In this document: in pieces, positions 17,279 through 25,254 of the stretch
How positions within the stretch are numbered: position 1 is the stretch's first letter
How the letters are laid out: each line of letters starts with the position of its first letter
Source of the DNA: Pseudomonas sp. ANT_J12
GTDB lineage: Bacteria > Pseudomonadota > Gammaproteobacteria > Pseudomonadales > Pseudomonadaceae
NCBI RefSeq assembly: GCF_008370045.1
Contig: NZ_VOBN01000011.1
Location: 124,001-188,000 of the forward strand
Direction of reading: 5' to 3'
Length of the DNA: 64,000 nucleotides
Position numbers and translations under genes: made by a program
Notes under the pieces: model-generated
What the model was told of the DNA's origin: nothing
Databases searched by the model: none
The model's input: only the letters and a program-made list of their open reading frames with translations

Positions 17279-18313
17279 ATGACACTCCAAATGCAGGCTG
17301 CCGTCGTTGAACAATTCGGCCAGCCGCTGGTGCTTAAACGTTGCGATATTCCAACCCCCGGTCCCGGGCAGATTCTAGTTCGTACCGAGGCCTGCGGGGT
17401 TTGTCATACCGACCTGCATGCGGCTCGTGGCGACTGGCCGCTCAAACCGGGTTTGCCTTTTATTCCGGGACACGAAGGCATCGGTATCGTCACAGCACTC
17501 GGAGCCGGAGTAACCAGTGTCAAGGAAGGCGAGCGGGTCGGTGTGCCGTGGCTGTATTCGGCCTGCGGGCATTGTGAATACTGTCTGTCGGCTTGGGAGA
17601 CTGTGTGTGCCCAAGCACAATTCGGCGGCTACACAAAGAACGGCGGCTTTGCCGAATACATTCTGGCCGACCCGAACTACGTCGCGCACATTCCCCATGG
17701 CCTTGATCCAAGAGAGGCGGCGCCGATCATTTGTGCCGGCGTCACGACTTACAAAGGCATCAAGGAAACCGGTGCCCGGCCCGGACAGTGGATTGTGATT
17801 TCTGGTGTGGGCGGACTGGGTCACCTGGCGGTTCAGTATGCCAAGGCCATGGGGCTGCGAGTCTGCGCCGTTGATATTGATGACCGCAAACTGGCCCATG
17901 CCACCCGGCTTGGAGCCGATGCCGTGGTTAACGCAAAAACGGGCGACCCGGTCGAAGCGGTAAAAGAGGCTACTGGCGGCGGTGGCCATGGTGTGCTGAT
18001 CACGGCGCCTTCGCTCAGCGCATTCAATCAAGGCGTCGCCATGACGCGTAAACACGGGACTTGTGTGCTGGTGGGGTTGCCGCCGGGTGAGTTTCCAGTG
18101 CCGCTATTCGACGTGGTCGCCAATTGCATCACCGTTCGCGGTTCGTTTGTAGGCAATCGCCAGGACATGGCCGAGGCTCTGGCCTTTGCTGCTCAGGGCA
18201 AGGTCAAGGCAGACATCGAATTGCAGCCGTTGTCGGCGATCAACCAGATTTTCGAGCGCCTCGAACGCGGTGATGTTCCATCGCGAGTGGTCATTGACTT
18301 CAGTGCGCTTTGA
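17279..18313 (+). CDS. adhP: Zinc-dependent alcohol dehydrogenase (AdhP type)
   Basis: 344 aa, medium-chain zinc ADH. Catalytic zinc: Cys in EACGVCHTDLHAARGDWP and the GHEGIGIV histidine/glutamate. Structural zinc: four cysteines in YSACGHCEYCLSAWETVC. The NAD fold is ISGVGGLGHLAVQYAKAMGL with CAVDIDDRKL (Asp for NAD). These match E. coli/Pseudomonas AdhP, which interconverts ethanol or short alcohols and aldehydes. AGGAAG precedes the ATG at 17279. It runs directly into nnr (stop overlaps the open frame), suggesting co-transcription. Confidence 0.9.
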   Translation: MTLQMQAAVVEQFGQPLVLKRCDIPTPGPGQILVRTEACGVCHTDLHAARGDWPLKPGLPFIPGHEGIGIVTALGAGVTSVKEGERVGVPWLYSACGHCEYCLSAWETVCAQAQFGGYTKNGGFAEYILADPNYVAHIPHGLDPREAAPIICAGVTTYKGIKETGARPGQWIVISGVGGLGHLAVQYAKAMGLRVCAVDIDDRKLAHATRLGADAVVNAKTGDPVEAVKEATGGGGHGVLITAPSLSAFNQGVAMTRKHGTCVLVGLPPGEFPVPLFDVVANCITVRGSFVGNRQDMAEALAFAAQGKVKADIELQPLSAINQIFERLERGDVPSRVVIDFSAL

Positions 18314-18327
18314 AAGAGTGGCAGAGC

Positions 18328-19815
18328 ATGAATATGTTGATTTCCGAGTCTGTACTGACTAGTCGCCAGACTGCCGTGCTGACAGTTCGGCAGATGGCGG
18401 ATGTTGATCGGCGATCGGTCGCTGCCGGTGTGTCCTCTTTTGAATTGATGGCCAATGCCGGTGCGGCAGTGGCGCACGAAATCGAGTGCCGCTGGACACC
18501 AAGACCTGTGCTGGTGCTGTGCGGGCCAGGTAACAACGGTGGTGATGGTTTTGTCGCCGCGCATCTGCTGGCAGAAGCCGGTTGGCTGGTGAGGGTGGCA
18601 ATGCTGGGTAGCCGATTCAGCCTCAAAGACGAAGCGCGGCAACATGCCCAGCGATGGAGCGGGGAAGTGGAAGCGTTGAGTCCCTCGGTGCTCGAAGGTG
18701 CCGAATTGATCGTTGACGCTCTGTTCGGGGCAGGTCTCAGTCGCCCATTGGAAGGCCAGGCGCTGGAAACGCTTGCCGCCGCCAGCCATGGCACCGCACC
18801 CATCGTCGCAATTGATACACCTAGCGGGGTAATGGGCGATACCGGAGAAGCGTTAGGGGCGGTATCGTCAGCCCTGACCGTGACTTTTTTCCGCAAAAAA
18901 CCAGGTCATCTGCTGCTACCGGGGAGGGACCTGTGCGGCGAAGTTATCGTTGCCGACATTGGCACTCCCAAAGCGGTGATCGACTCCATCGCACCCCAGA
19001 CGTTTGAGAATCATCCCGCGTTGTGGCTGGCCAACCTGCCGCAAGCCAAGGCTGACACCGACAAACATAGCCGTGGCCATGCACTGATCTTTGGCGGGTA
19101 TCCAATGACCGGTGCTGCCCGAATGGCTGCCAGAGGTGCAGCAAGAGCCGGGGCTGGGCTCACGACCATTGCGGTGCCTGAAATAGCGTTCCCCATTTAC
19201 GCCGCAGCGCTGAACAGCATCATGGTGCGTCCATGGGTGACGCCGGAAGATTTTGGTCACTTGCTTAATGGCAGTCGCTTTTCCGCCTGGTTGATCGGCC
19301 CGGGTGCCGGGGTGGACAAGGAAACCTTCGGCCATGCACTGGCAATGCTTGCCACTGGCCGCCCAACCATCATCGACGCCGATGCGATATCCGCATTTCA
19401 GGATGAACCCGGTGCGCTGGATCGAGCCATTCACGGTCCTTGCGTACTGACGCCCCATGAGAATGAGTTCCGTCGTGTTTTTGATCCCTTTGGCGACAAG
19501 CTGACCCGCACCCGAGCCGCCGCCCGGCGTAGCGGGGCGGTAGTCGTCCTCAAAGGCAGTGACACCGTGATTGCCGCCCCGGATGGCAGAGCAATCATTA
19601 ACGCCAATGCGCCGCCAACATTGGCCTCCGCTGGCACGGGCGACGTTTTGAGTGGAATTATCCTGGGCCTGCTCGCGCAAGGAATGTCGGCCTTTGACAG
19701 TGCCGCTGCGGGAGTCTGGTTGCACGGCGCGGCGGCTGCGGAATTCGGCCCTGGATTAATGGCAGAAGATCTGCCGGAACTGTTGCCCGCGGTGTTCCGT
19801 CGGCTGTACAGCTGA
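18328..19815 (+). CDS. nnr: Bifunctional NAD(P)HX epimerase/dehydratase
   Basis: 495 aa fusion of the YjeF N-terminal epimerase (VLVLCGPGNNGGDGFVAAHLL, AELIVDALFGAGLSRP, AIDTPSGVMGDTG) and the C-terminal ADP-dependent dehydratase of ribokinase fold (HKSRGHALIFGGYPMTGAARMA-like start, VLTPHENEFRRVF, VVLKGSDTVIAAP, LASAGTGDVLSGIILGLLAQG). It repairs hydrated NADH/NADPH, which forms at acid pH or high temperature. This is probably not the chromosomal copy beside tsaE/amiB, so a paralogue in a stress cluster makes sense. The ATG at 18328 is preferred over an upstream TTG. Confidence 0.88.
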   Translation: MNMLISESVLTSRQTAVLTVRQMADVDRRSVAAGVSSFELMANAGAAVAHEIECRWTPRPVLVLCGPGNNGGDGFVAAHLLAEAGWLVRVAMLGSRFSLKDEARQHAQRWSGEVEALSPSVLEGAELIVDALFGAGLSRPLEGQALETLAAASHGTAPIVAIDTPSGVMGDTGEALGAVSSALTVTFFRKKPGHLLLPGRDLCGEVIVADIGTPKAVIDSIAPQTFENHPALWLANLPQAKADTDKHSRGHALIFGGYPMTGAARMAARGAARAGAGLTTIAVPEIAFPIYAAALNSIMVRPWVTPEDFGHLLNGSRFSAWLIGPGAGVDKETFGHALAMLATGRPTIIDADAISAFQDEPGALDRAIHGPCVLTPHENEFRRVFDPFGDKLTRTRAAARRSGAVVVLKGSDTVIAAPDGRAIINANAPPTLASAGTGDVLSGIILGLLAQGMSAFDSAAAGVWLHGAAAAEFGPGLMAEDLPELLPAVFRRLYS

Positions 19816-19839
19816 TAGCCATCCGCTAAGGAGAAAGCA

Positions 19840-21987
19840 ATGCGCCAGGGACTTACGACTCAACAGTTACAGGTCATGGATGCCTATTGGCGGGCAGCCA
19901 ACTATCTGTCCGTCGGGCAGATTTACTTGCAAGACAACCCCTTGCTTGAAGCGCCCTTGTTACTTAAACACCTAAAGCCACGACTGCTGGGCCATTGGGG
20001 GACAACGCCGGGTTTGAATTTGCTTTATGTGCACCTCAATCGGGTGATCAAAGCTTTTGACCTCGATATGATTTTCATTGCGGGGCCTGGCCATGGTGGC
20101 CCCGGTATCGTTGCGCAGACCTATCTCGAGGGCTCATATACCGAGCGTTATCCAGCGATCGAGCGTAATCGCAACGGGCTGTGCAGGCTCTTCCGTCAAT
20201 TTTCCTGGCCAAACGGGATTTCCAGTCACGTCTCGGCGCAAGTACCCGGATCCATCCATGAAGGTGGGGAGCTGGGTTACTCCCTAGTGCATGCTTTCGG
20301 GGCGGCTTTCGACAATCCACAGTTGATCGTTGCCTGCGTGATTGGTGATGGTGAAGCCGAGACCGGCGCGCTGGCAGCCAGTTGGCACTCGAACAAATTC
20401 CTCAATCCGATTCGTGATGGCGCCGTACTCCCGATTCTGCATCTCAACGGTTTCAAGATTGCCAACCCGAGTGTGTTGGCACGTATCCCTTACGAGGAAT
20501 TGATCTCGCTCATGCGGGGTTATGGCTATGAGCCTTATCTCGTCGAGGGCGATGACCCGTTGCTGGTGCATCAAGCACTGGCGGCCACGCTCGATACCGT
20601 TATGCAGAGCATTCGCGACATTCAGGCAACAGCCCGTCAGGCACCCAAAGGTGAAAGACCGCAACGGCCGACGTGGCCGATGATTATCTTGCGCACCCCC
20701 AAAGGCTGGACCGGGCCCAAGTGTGTCGACGGACTGCCAGTCGAAGGCACCTGGCGTGCACACCAGGTGCCAATTGCCGACTTCAGCAAACCTGAACATC
20801 TGCAACAGCTTGAGTCGTGGCTGCGCAGCTATCGGCCGCAAGAGCTGTTCGACAAAAACGGCCAACTTCGTGCCGAGCTGGCTGAACTGGCTCCGACCGG
20901 CCATCAGCGAATGGGCTCCAACCCTCACGCCAACGGGGGAGAGCTGTTGCGTCCGTTGTCGCTGCCTCACTTCCACGATTATGCTGTCCCCGTTAACCGA
21001 CCCGGTGCAGTCAGGGCCGAAGCGACTCGCGTACTGGGTAACTATCTGCGCGACGTCATGCAGCGCAATCTCGAATCCAGCAATTTTCGGCTGTTCGGGC
21101 CTGACGAGACCGCATCGAACCGTCTGGATGCGGTGTATCAGGTGACTGGCAAAGCCTGGCTGGCCGCGATTGAAGAGATCGATCTCAATCTCAGCGCCGA
21201 TGGCCGTGTGATGGAAGTCTTGAGCGAACACCTGTGCCAAGGGTGGCTTGAGGGCTACTTGTTAACCGGGCGCCACGGCCTGTTTTCCTGCTATGAAGCG
21301 TTCATCCACATCATCGACTCAATGTTCAACCAATACGCGAAGTGGCTCAAAGAATCGAAGGCCATTGCGTGGCGTAAGCCGATCGCGTCGCTTAACTACC
21401 TGCTGACCTCGCATCGTCATTGCACTGCCGGGGCGGGAATCTGGAACTGGGCGGGGACTGAGGGATCGGAGGGGCCGGATGTCGTCATGGCCTGTGCCGG
21501 CGACGTGCCGACGCTTGAGACGCTGGCCAGCGTTACGCTGTTGCGCGAGTACATCCCCGATATACGCATTCGTGTGGTCAACGTGGTTGATCTTATGGTT
21601 TTGCAGCCCAATAGCGAGCATCCCCACGGCCTGCAGGACAAGGATTTCGACGAATTGTTTACCCATGACAGGCCGGTGATTTTTGCCTTCCACGGGTACC
21701 CCGCACTGATCCATAAGTTGACGTACAAACGCTCCAATCATGACAACTTTCATGTACGCGGTTTCCGTGACGAGGGCACAACCACCACGCCGTTCGACAT
21801 GGTGGTGCTCAACAATCTGGACCGTTACCAGTTGGCGTTGGACGCTATCGAACGCATCCCGCGGCTGGCTAGTGAAGTTGACCGTGCACGAGAGCGCTAC
21901 TGGACCATGATCGAGTGCCACAAGCGATACATCAGCGAGCAGGGCGAAGACTTGCCGCATGTACGGGATTGGCAATGGACAGTCTGA
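19840..21987 (+). CDS. xfp: Phosphoketolase with an internal in-frame deletion
   Basis: TPP-dependent xylulose-5-P/fructose-6-P phosphoketolase, 715 aa against the usual 785-825. The N-terminal part is canonical: LLGHWGTTPGLNLLYVHLNR, GPGHGGPGIVAQTYLEGSY, PGSIHEGGELGYSL, CVIGDGEAETG. In the middle, ASLNYLLTSH runs straight into RHCTAGAGIWNWAG (junction about 21411-21420). In all family members I recall, about 73 residues lie there, including the QDHNGFSHQDPG and AGKQPA motifs with an active-site His and Lys. The rest (PDVVMACAGDVPTLETLA...) is normal and in frame. It is probably inactive, though still translated into ackA, whose start overlaps its end. Confidence 0.88.
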   Translation: MRQGLTTQQLQVMDAYWRAANYLSVGQIYLQDNPLLEAPLLLKHLKPRLLGHWGTTPGLNLLYVHLNRVIKAFDLDMIFIAGPGHGGPGIVAQTYLEGSYTERYPAIERNRNGLCRLFRQFSWPNGISSHVSAQVPGSIHEGGELGYSLVHAFGAAFDNPQLIVACVIGDGEAETGALAASWHSNKFLNPIRDGAVLPILHLNGFKIANPSVLARIPYEELISLMRGYGYEPYLVEGDDPLLVHQALAATLDTVMQSIRDIQATARQAPKGERPQRPTWPMIILRTPKGWTGPKCVDGLPVEGTWRAHQVPIADFSKPEHLQQLESWLRSYRPQELFDKNGQLRAELAELAPTGHQRMGSNPHANGGELLRPLSLPHFHDYAVPVNRPGAVRAEATRVLGNYLRDVMQRNLESSNFRLFGPDETASNRLDAVYQVTGKAWLAAIEEIDLNLSADGRVMEVLSEHLCQGWLEGYLLTGRHGLFSCYEAFIHIIDSMFNQYAKWLKESKAIAWRKPIASLNYLLTSHRHCTAGAGIWNWAGTEGSEGPDVVMACAGDVPTLETLASVTLLREYIPDIRIRVVNVVDLMVLQPNSEHPHGLQDKDFDELFTHDRPVIFAFHGYPALIHKLTYKRSNHDNFHVRGFRDEGTTTTPFDMVVLNNLDRYQLALDAIERIPRLASEVDRARERYWTMIECHKRYISEQGEDLPHVRDWQWTV

Positions 21988-23192
21988 ACCCCGCGAATGC
22001 CGAGCCGGACGACGAACCGAACTCTGGACGGGTGCGACTTATTCTGGCGCTCAACAGCGGTTCGTCCTCACTCAAGTTCGGTGTTTATCGAGTCACGTTT
22101 GATCACGTCCTGAGATTGATTTCAGGTGAAGCGCAGGCGCTCGATACACAGGCCGGGCGCTTTGATGCGATCGACGCACACCAGCACCCGTTGATTGGAC
22201 ACGCTGTGCCCATGATCACGACGAAGCACGCGTTGCATGAGATTGAACGCTTGTTGGAGCAGACGCGATTGGGCCCTTTGGATGGCATAGGGCATCGCGT
22301 CGTACATGGCGGCCCTGCGTTTCGCCAGCCATGTCGCATCAACCTGCAGGTGCTTGAGCAACTGCAACAGGTGATCGACTTTGCTCCTTTGCACACACCG
22401 ATGGCCCTGTCAGTTATTGAGGAAACCTCCAGACACTTTCCGGAGGTTGCACAGGTGATGTGTTTTGATACGGGATTTCACGCACAAATGCCTGCGGTTG
22501 CCCGTGTGCTGGCATTGCCCAGAGAGCTTTGTATGCAGGGGGTCCAGCGCTATGGCTTTCACGGGTTGTCTTGCGAGTCCATTGTCCGGCGGTTCGGGTC
22601 CAGTCTGCCCGAGCGTCTGATCATCGCCCATTTGGGCAACGGGGCGAGCATCACCGCGGTACGTGCAGGTCAGTCAGTAGACACCAGCATGGGATTGACC
22701 CCCAGCGGTGGAATGATCATGAGCACCCGCAGCGGTGACCTGGACCCCGGGGTCCTTATTTACCTGATACGCCAGAAAGGACTTGATGTGACGGCGGTCG
22801 AGGAGTTGGTTGATCGACAATCCGGTTTGCTTGGTATCTCAGGACTTAGCGCTGACATGTGCGCACTAAAGATCGCGGCGCCGGCTGAGGCTGACGCCCG
22901 CTTGGCGATCGAGATGTTCTGTTATTCGGCGTACAAGCAGATCGCTGCAATGATCGCGGTGCTTGGGGGTATCGACACGTTGGTCTTCACCGGGGGGATT
23001 GGCGAAAACGATGCCGCGGTACGCGCGCAGATTTGTGAAGGGCTGGCCTGGATCGGTTTGTCCCTGGACAGCACGCTGAATCAGTTGGGCAGTGACCTGA
23101 TAAGTACCTCTGAATCCATTTGTGCGGTGCAAGTTTTTGCTTCTCAGGAAGACGAAGAAATTGCCCGCCATACCTGGCAACTCATCACCTGA
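21975..23192 (+). CDS. ackA: Acetate kinase
   Basis: 405 aa ASKHA-fold kinase that converts acetyl phosphate plus ADP to acetate plus ATP. Signature 1: LILALNSGSSSLKFGVY. Signature 2: GIGHRVVHGGPAF. Also IIAHLGNGASITAV, SMGLTPSGGMIMSTRSGDLDPG and LVFTGGIGENDAAVR, all with catalytic residues in place. Its start overlaps the phosphoketolase stop by 13 bases, which indicates translational coupling and the usual Xfp-AckA pathway to acetate. A GNAT gene follows closely. Confidence 0.92.
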   Translation: MDSLNPANAEPDDEPNSGRVRLILALNSGSSSLKFGVYRVTFDHVLRLISGEAQALDTQAGRFDAIDAHQHPLIGHAVPMITTKHALHEIERLLEQTRLGPLDGIGHRVVHGGPAFRQPCRINLQVLEQLQQVIDFAPLHTPMALSVIEETSRHFPEVAQVMCFDTGFHAQMPAVARVLALPRELCMQGVQRYGFHGLSCESIVRRFGSSLPERLIIAHLGNGASITAVRAGQSVDTSMGLTPSGGMIMSTRSGDLDPGVLIYLIRQKGLDVTAVEELVDRQSGLLGISGLSADMCALKIAAPAEADARLAIEMFCYSAYKQIAAMIAVLGGIDTLVFTGGIGENDAAVRAQICEGLAWIGLSLDSTLNQLGSDLISTSESICAVQVFASQEDEEIARHTWQLIT

Positions 23193-23226
23193 CGCCATTT
23201 TTCACTCCTTGATACAGGCACTCAAT

Positions 23227-23808
23227 ATGTTGACTGACTATGCAGTAGAAAAAATTCTTGCGGCGCTGGGGCACGCGTCACCCGATGAGCATTGGATCGA
23301 AGCCTTGAACAACGGCGCCCACGTACTCATCCGTCCGCTGCATGAGCAAGATCGCCAACTCGAGTTCGAGTTTATTAACCAGATGTCTGCCGAGTCGTTT
23401 CGCACCCGTTTTTTCGGGGCGATGGGGCACGAGAACGTGTCACTCCTGGACCAGATGATGGACGTGGATTACCGCAATCGAATGGCATACATCGCGATGG
23501 TTCATGAAAATGGGCATCTCATTGAGGTCGGGATCAGCCGTTACGCCGACTCTGCCGATGTCCAGCAGTGTGAGTGTGCAGTAGTAGTCGCGGATCGCTG
23601 GCAACGTCAAGGCATTGGGACGCTATTGATGGAGCACTTGATCGTCGCGGCGCAACGCAATGGCTTCAAAAAGATGATGTCGATTCACCAGACTAACAAC
23701 TTCGGCATGCATCGCCTGGCGCGCAGCCTTGGGTTTCATAGTCGATACCCGGCAACTGGCGATAACGAGATCATTCACGAACTCGACCTGACGCCAGCCT
23801 TCGGTTGA
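23227..23808 (+). CDS. GNAT-family acetyltransferase
   Basis: 193 aa. The GNAT acetyl-CoA site is VVVADRWQRQGIGTLLMEHLIVAAQ (Q/RxxGxG/A pattern as RQGIGT). The N-terminal part (HVLIRPLHEQDRQLEFEFINQMSAESFRTRFFG) is the start seen in the GNAT half of Pat-type protein acetyltransferases. Target unknown; protein lysine acetylation responding to acetyl phosphate/acetyl-CoA would fit the neighbours (inference). The ATG at 23227 is used although the frame stays open from within ackA. Confidence 0.8.
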   Translation: MLTDYAVEKILAALGHASPDEHWIEALNNGAHVLIRPLHEQDRQLEFEFINQMSAESFRTRFFGAMGHENVSLLDQMMDVDYRNRMAYIAMVHENGHLIEVGISRYADSADVQQCECAVVVADRWQRQGIGTLLMEHLIVAAQRNGFKKMMSIHQTNNFGMHRLARSLGFHSRYPATGDNEIIHELDLTPAFG

Positions 23809-23865
23809 CACTACTGCTGATGGGCTTCCTGAATTGCCGCGCAATAGATAAATGCTGGAGTGTGA

Positions 23866-24624
23866 ATGATGCTGATCAATACCGAACAAACGAGGCCGTT
23901 GACGCCATTTTTTGCGCGTCCTTACCCTTCGATAAAAGCCCTTAATCAATCCGCAATTCATGATCTTTTTTTGTCGTCAAAATGCTCCGATGAGGACCGC
24001 GAGCGGTTTGACGAATTAATCATTCACAAAGTGCGTATTGCAAAGGGGGCCGACCTCTATCATGCGGGCGGTTCTTCGCAATATTTGTATTTTGTCCGGG
24101 TTGGAAGTTTTAAAACCATTCTTGTCAGCGAGCAAGGACATAGCCTTGTTACGGGTTTCGCAATGTCCGGCGAACCGATTGGGTTAGAAGCAATCACTGG
24201 AGAGCGTCATGTATGCACAGCGTTGGCACTCGAAAACAGTGAAGTCAGCCTGATTTCCTATCATCGGTTGGAACGTCTCGCTCGGGATTTACCTCTGTTG
24301 CAGTTGAGCTTGAACAGAATGCTGAGCCGGGAAATTATCCGCAGCCAGAACATGTTGATCACTCTGGGGCATTGCAATGCGGAAAAACGCTTGGCAATCT
24401 TCGTGCTCGGTCTCTCCAGGGGTTTTGCACTGAGGGGTTACTCCGCGCAGTGCTTCCACCTGCGTATGTCGCGTGAGGATATTGCATCCTACATTGGCGT
24501 CAGATCCGAAACGATATGCCGAGCCATTGCGCGGCTGCGCGATCTAAGGCTTATGACTTTTGAAGGTCGTAACGTCGAAATCATGGATTTACCGCTGCTT
24601 GAAAAGTTTTGTCAGCGAAGCTGA
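23866..24624 (+). CDS. FNR/CRP-family regulator lacking the FNR iron-sulphur cysteines
   Basis: 252 aa: cyclic-nucleotide-like beta roll (IIHKVRIAKGADLYHAGGSSQYLYFVRVGSFKTILVSEQG), long dimer helix, and winged HTH (MSREDIASYIGVRSETICRAIARLRDLRLM). The recognition helix V(R)SETICR parallels ETISR of FNR/Anr, so a TTGAT-type site is likely. FNR/Anr need a CxxCxxxxxC cluster near the N-terminus; here that area is AIHDLFLSSKCSDEDRERFDELI with a single Cys, while the central Cys (RHVCTALALENSEV) remains. A [4Fe-4S] oxygen switch is therefore unlikely. It probably controls the surrounding metabolic genes. Confidence 0.82.
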   Translation: MMLINTEQTRPLTPFFARPYPSIKALNQSAIHDLFLSSKCSDEDRERFDELIIHKVRIAKGADLYHAGGSSQYLYFVRVGSFKTILVSEQGHSLVTGFAMSGEPIGLEAITGERHVCTALALENSEVSLISYHRLERLARDLPLLQLSLNRMLSREIIRSQNMLITLGHCNAEKRLAIFVLGLSRGFALRGYSAQCFHLRMSREDIASYIGVRSETICRAIARLRDLRLMTFEGRNVEIMDLPLLEKFCQRS

Positions 24625-25254
24625 TACAAACAAGGTTTAGCGATGAAGGAAGAATACGATAAATGATCTGAGTATATTTACTCATGGTTGTGCCAATCCA
24701 AAAGGATTAAGCACTCTTTCCTTTGGGTCGAACTATCGTTTTAATCAGTATTGCGTGAGTAGATTCCGATGCTTTCCTGAGTTAAGCGCGCGCATTATGA
24801 TTGCGGAGAAGGAAAAGAGTTATGGGGAAAAGCAGTATTGGCTGTCAATGTGATTTCCGGAGCGGATTTTTGGAAAGTGGGCACTCAAGCCCAACAGTCA
24901 AAAATTTTTCATGCCTGCGTTTATTTCGCGATTAATGTTGTGGGGTAAAAAGCATCTACCGATGAGCTTTGCTCTTTTTGTTTTTTACTTTGGTCGAAGT
25001 CAAGCGGTAACGGTATACGACATGGATTTTGCGATCACGCTCACCTAATAGCTGAAACCACGGTTTGTATCGGTCACACCGTACTGAAAACAATTAAATA
25101 AATCAATTCCAGCTGAATTCCGTAGAGCAATACTCCGAAGTATGGTTCTGTCGTTGATTATAGTTCGCGTTCGACTACATACACTTGCGCAATTGATTAC
25201 GGAGTTAGAATCTTGACTCGCTCCCGGCTTCACCTATCCAATCTGGAGGTTGCG
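24625..25254. other. Long AT-rich regulatory gap before the decarboxylase operon
   Basis: About 630 bases. A possible 37-codon ORF at 24823 (MGKSSIGCQCDF...) has GAAGGAAAAGAG upstream but no recognisable product. TTGAT half-sites occur near 25150 and 25195, but no full TTGAT-N4-ATCAA box was found. The strong ribosome site GGAGG at 25244-25248 belongs to the next gene. A long leader is consistent with regulated expression; nothing else is clear. Confidence 0.4.

Noticed and set aside
20284..21240. 318-codon open frame opposite to the phosphoketolase gene
   Set aside because: Antisense shadow of a conserved coding region in GC-rich DNA; no ribosome site and no known motif.
25140..25215. FNR-type boxes upstream of the decarboxylase operon
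   Set aside because: Only TTGAT half-sites are present; the second half does not match ATCAA.
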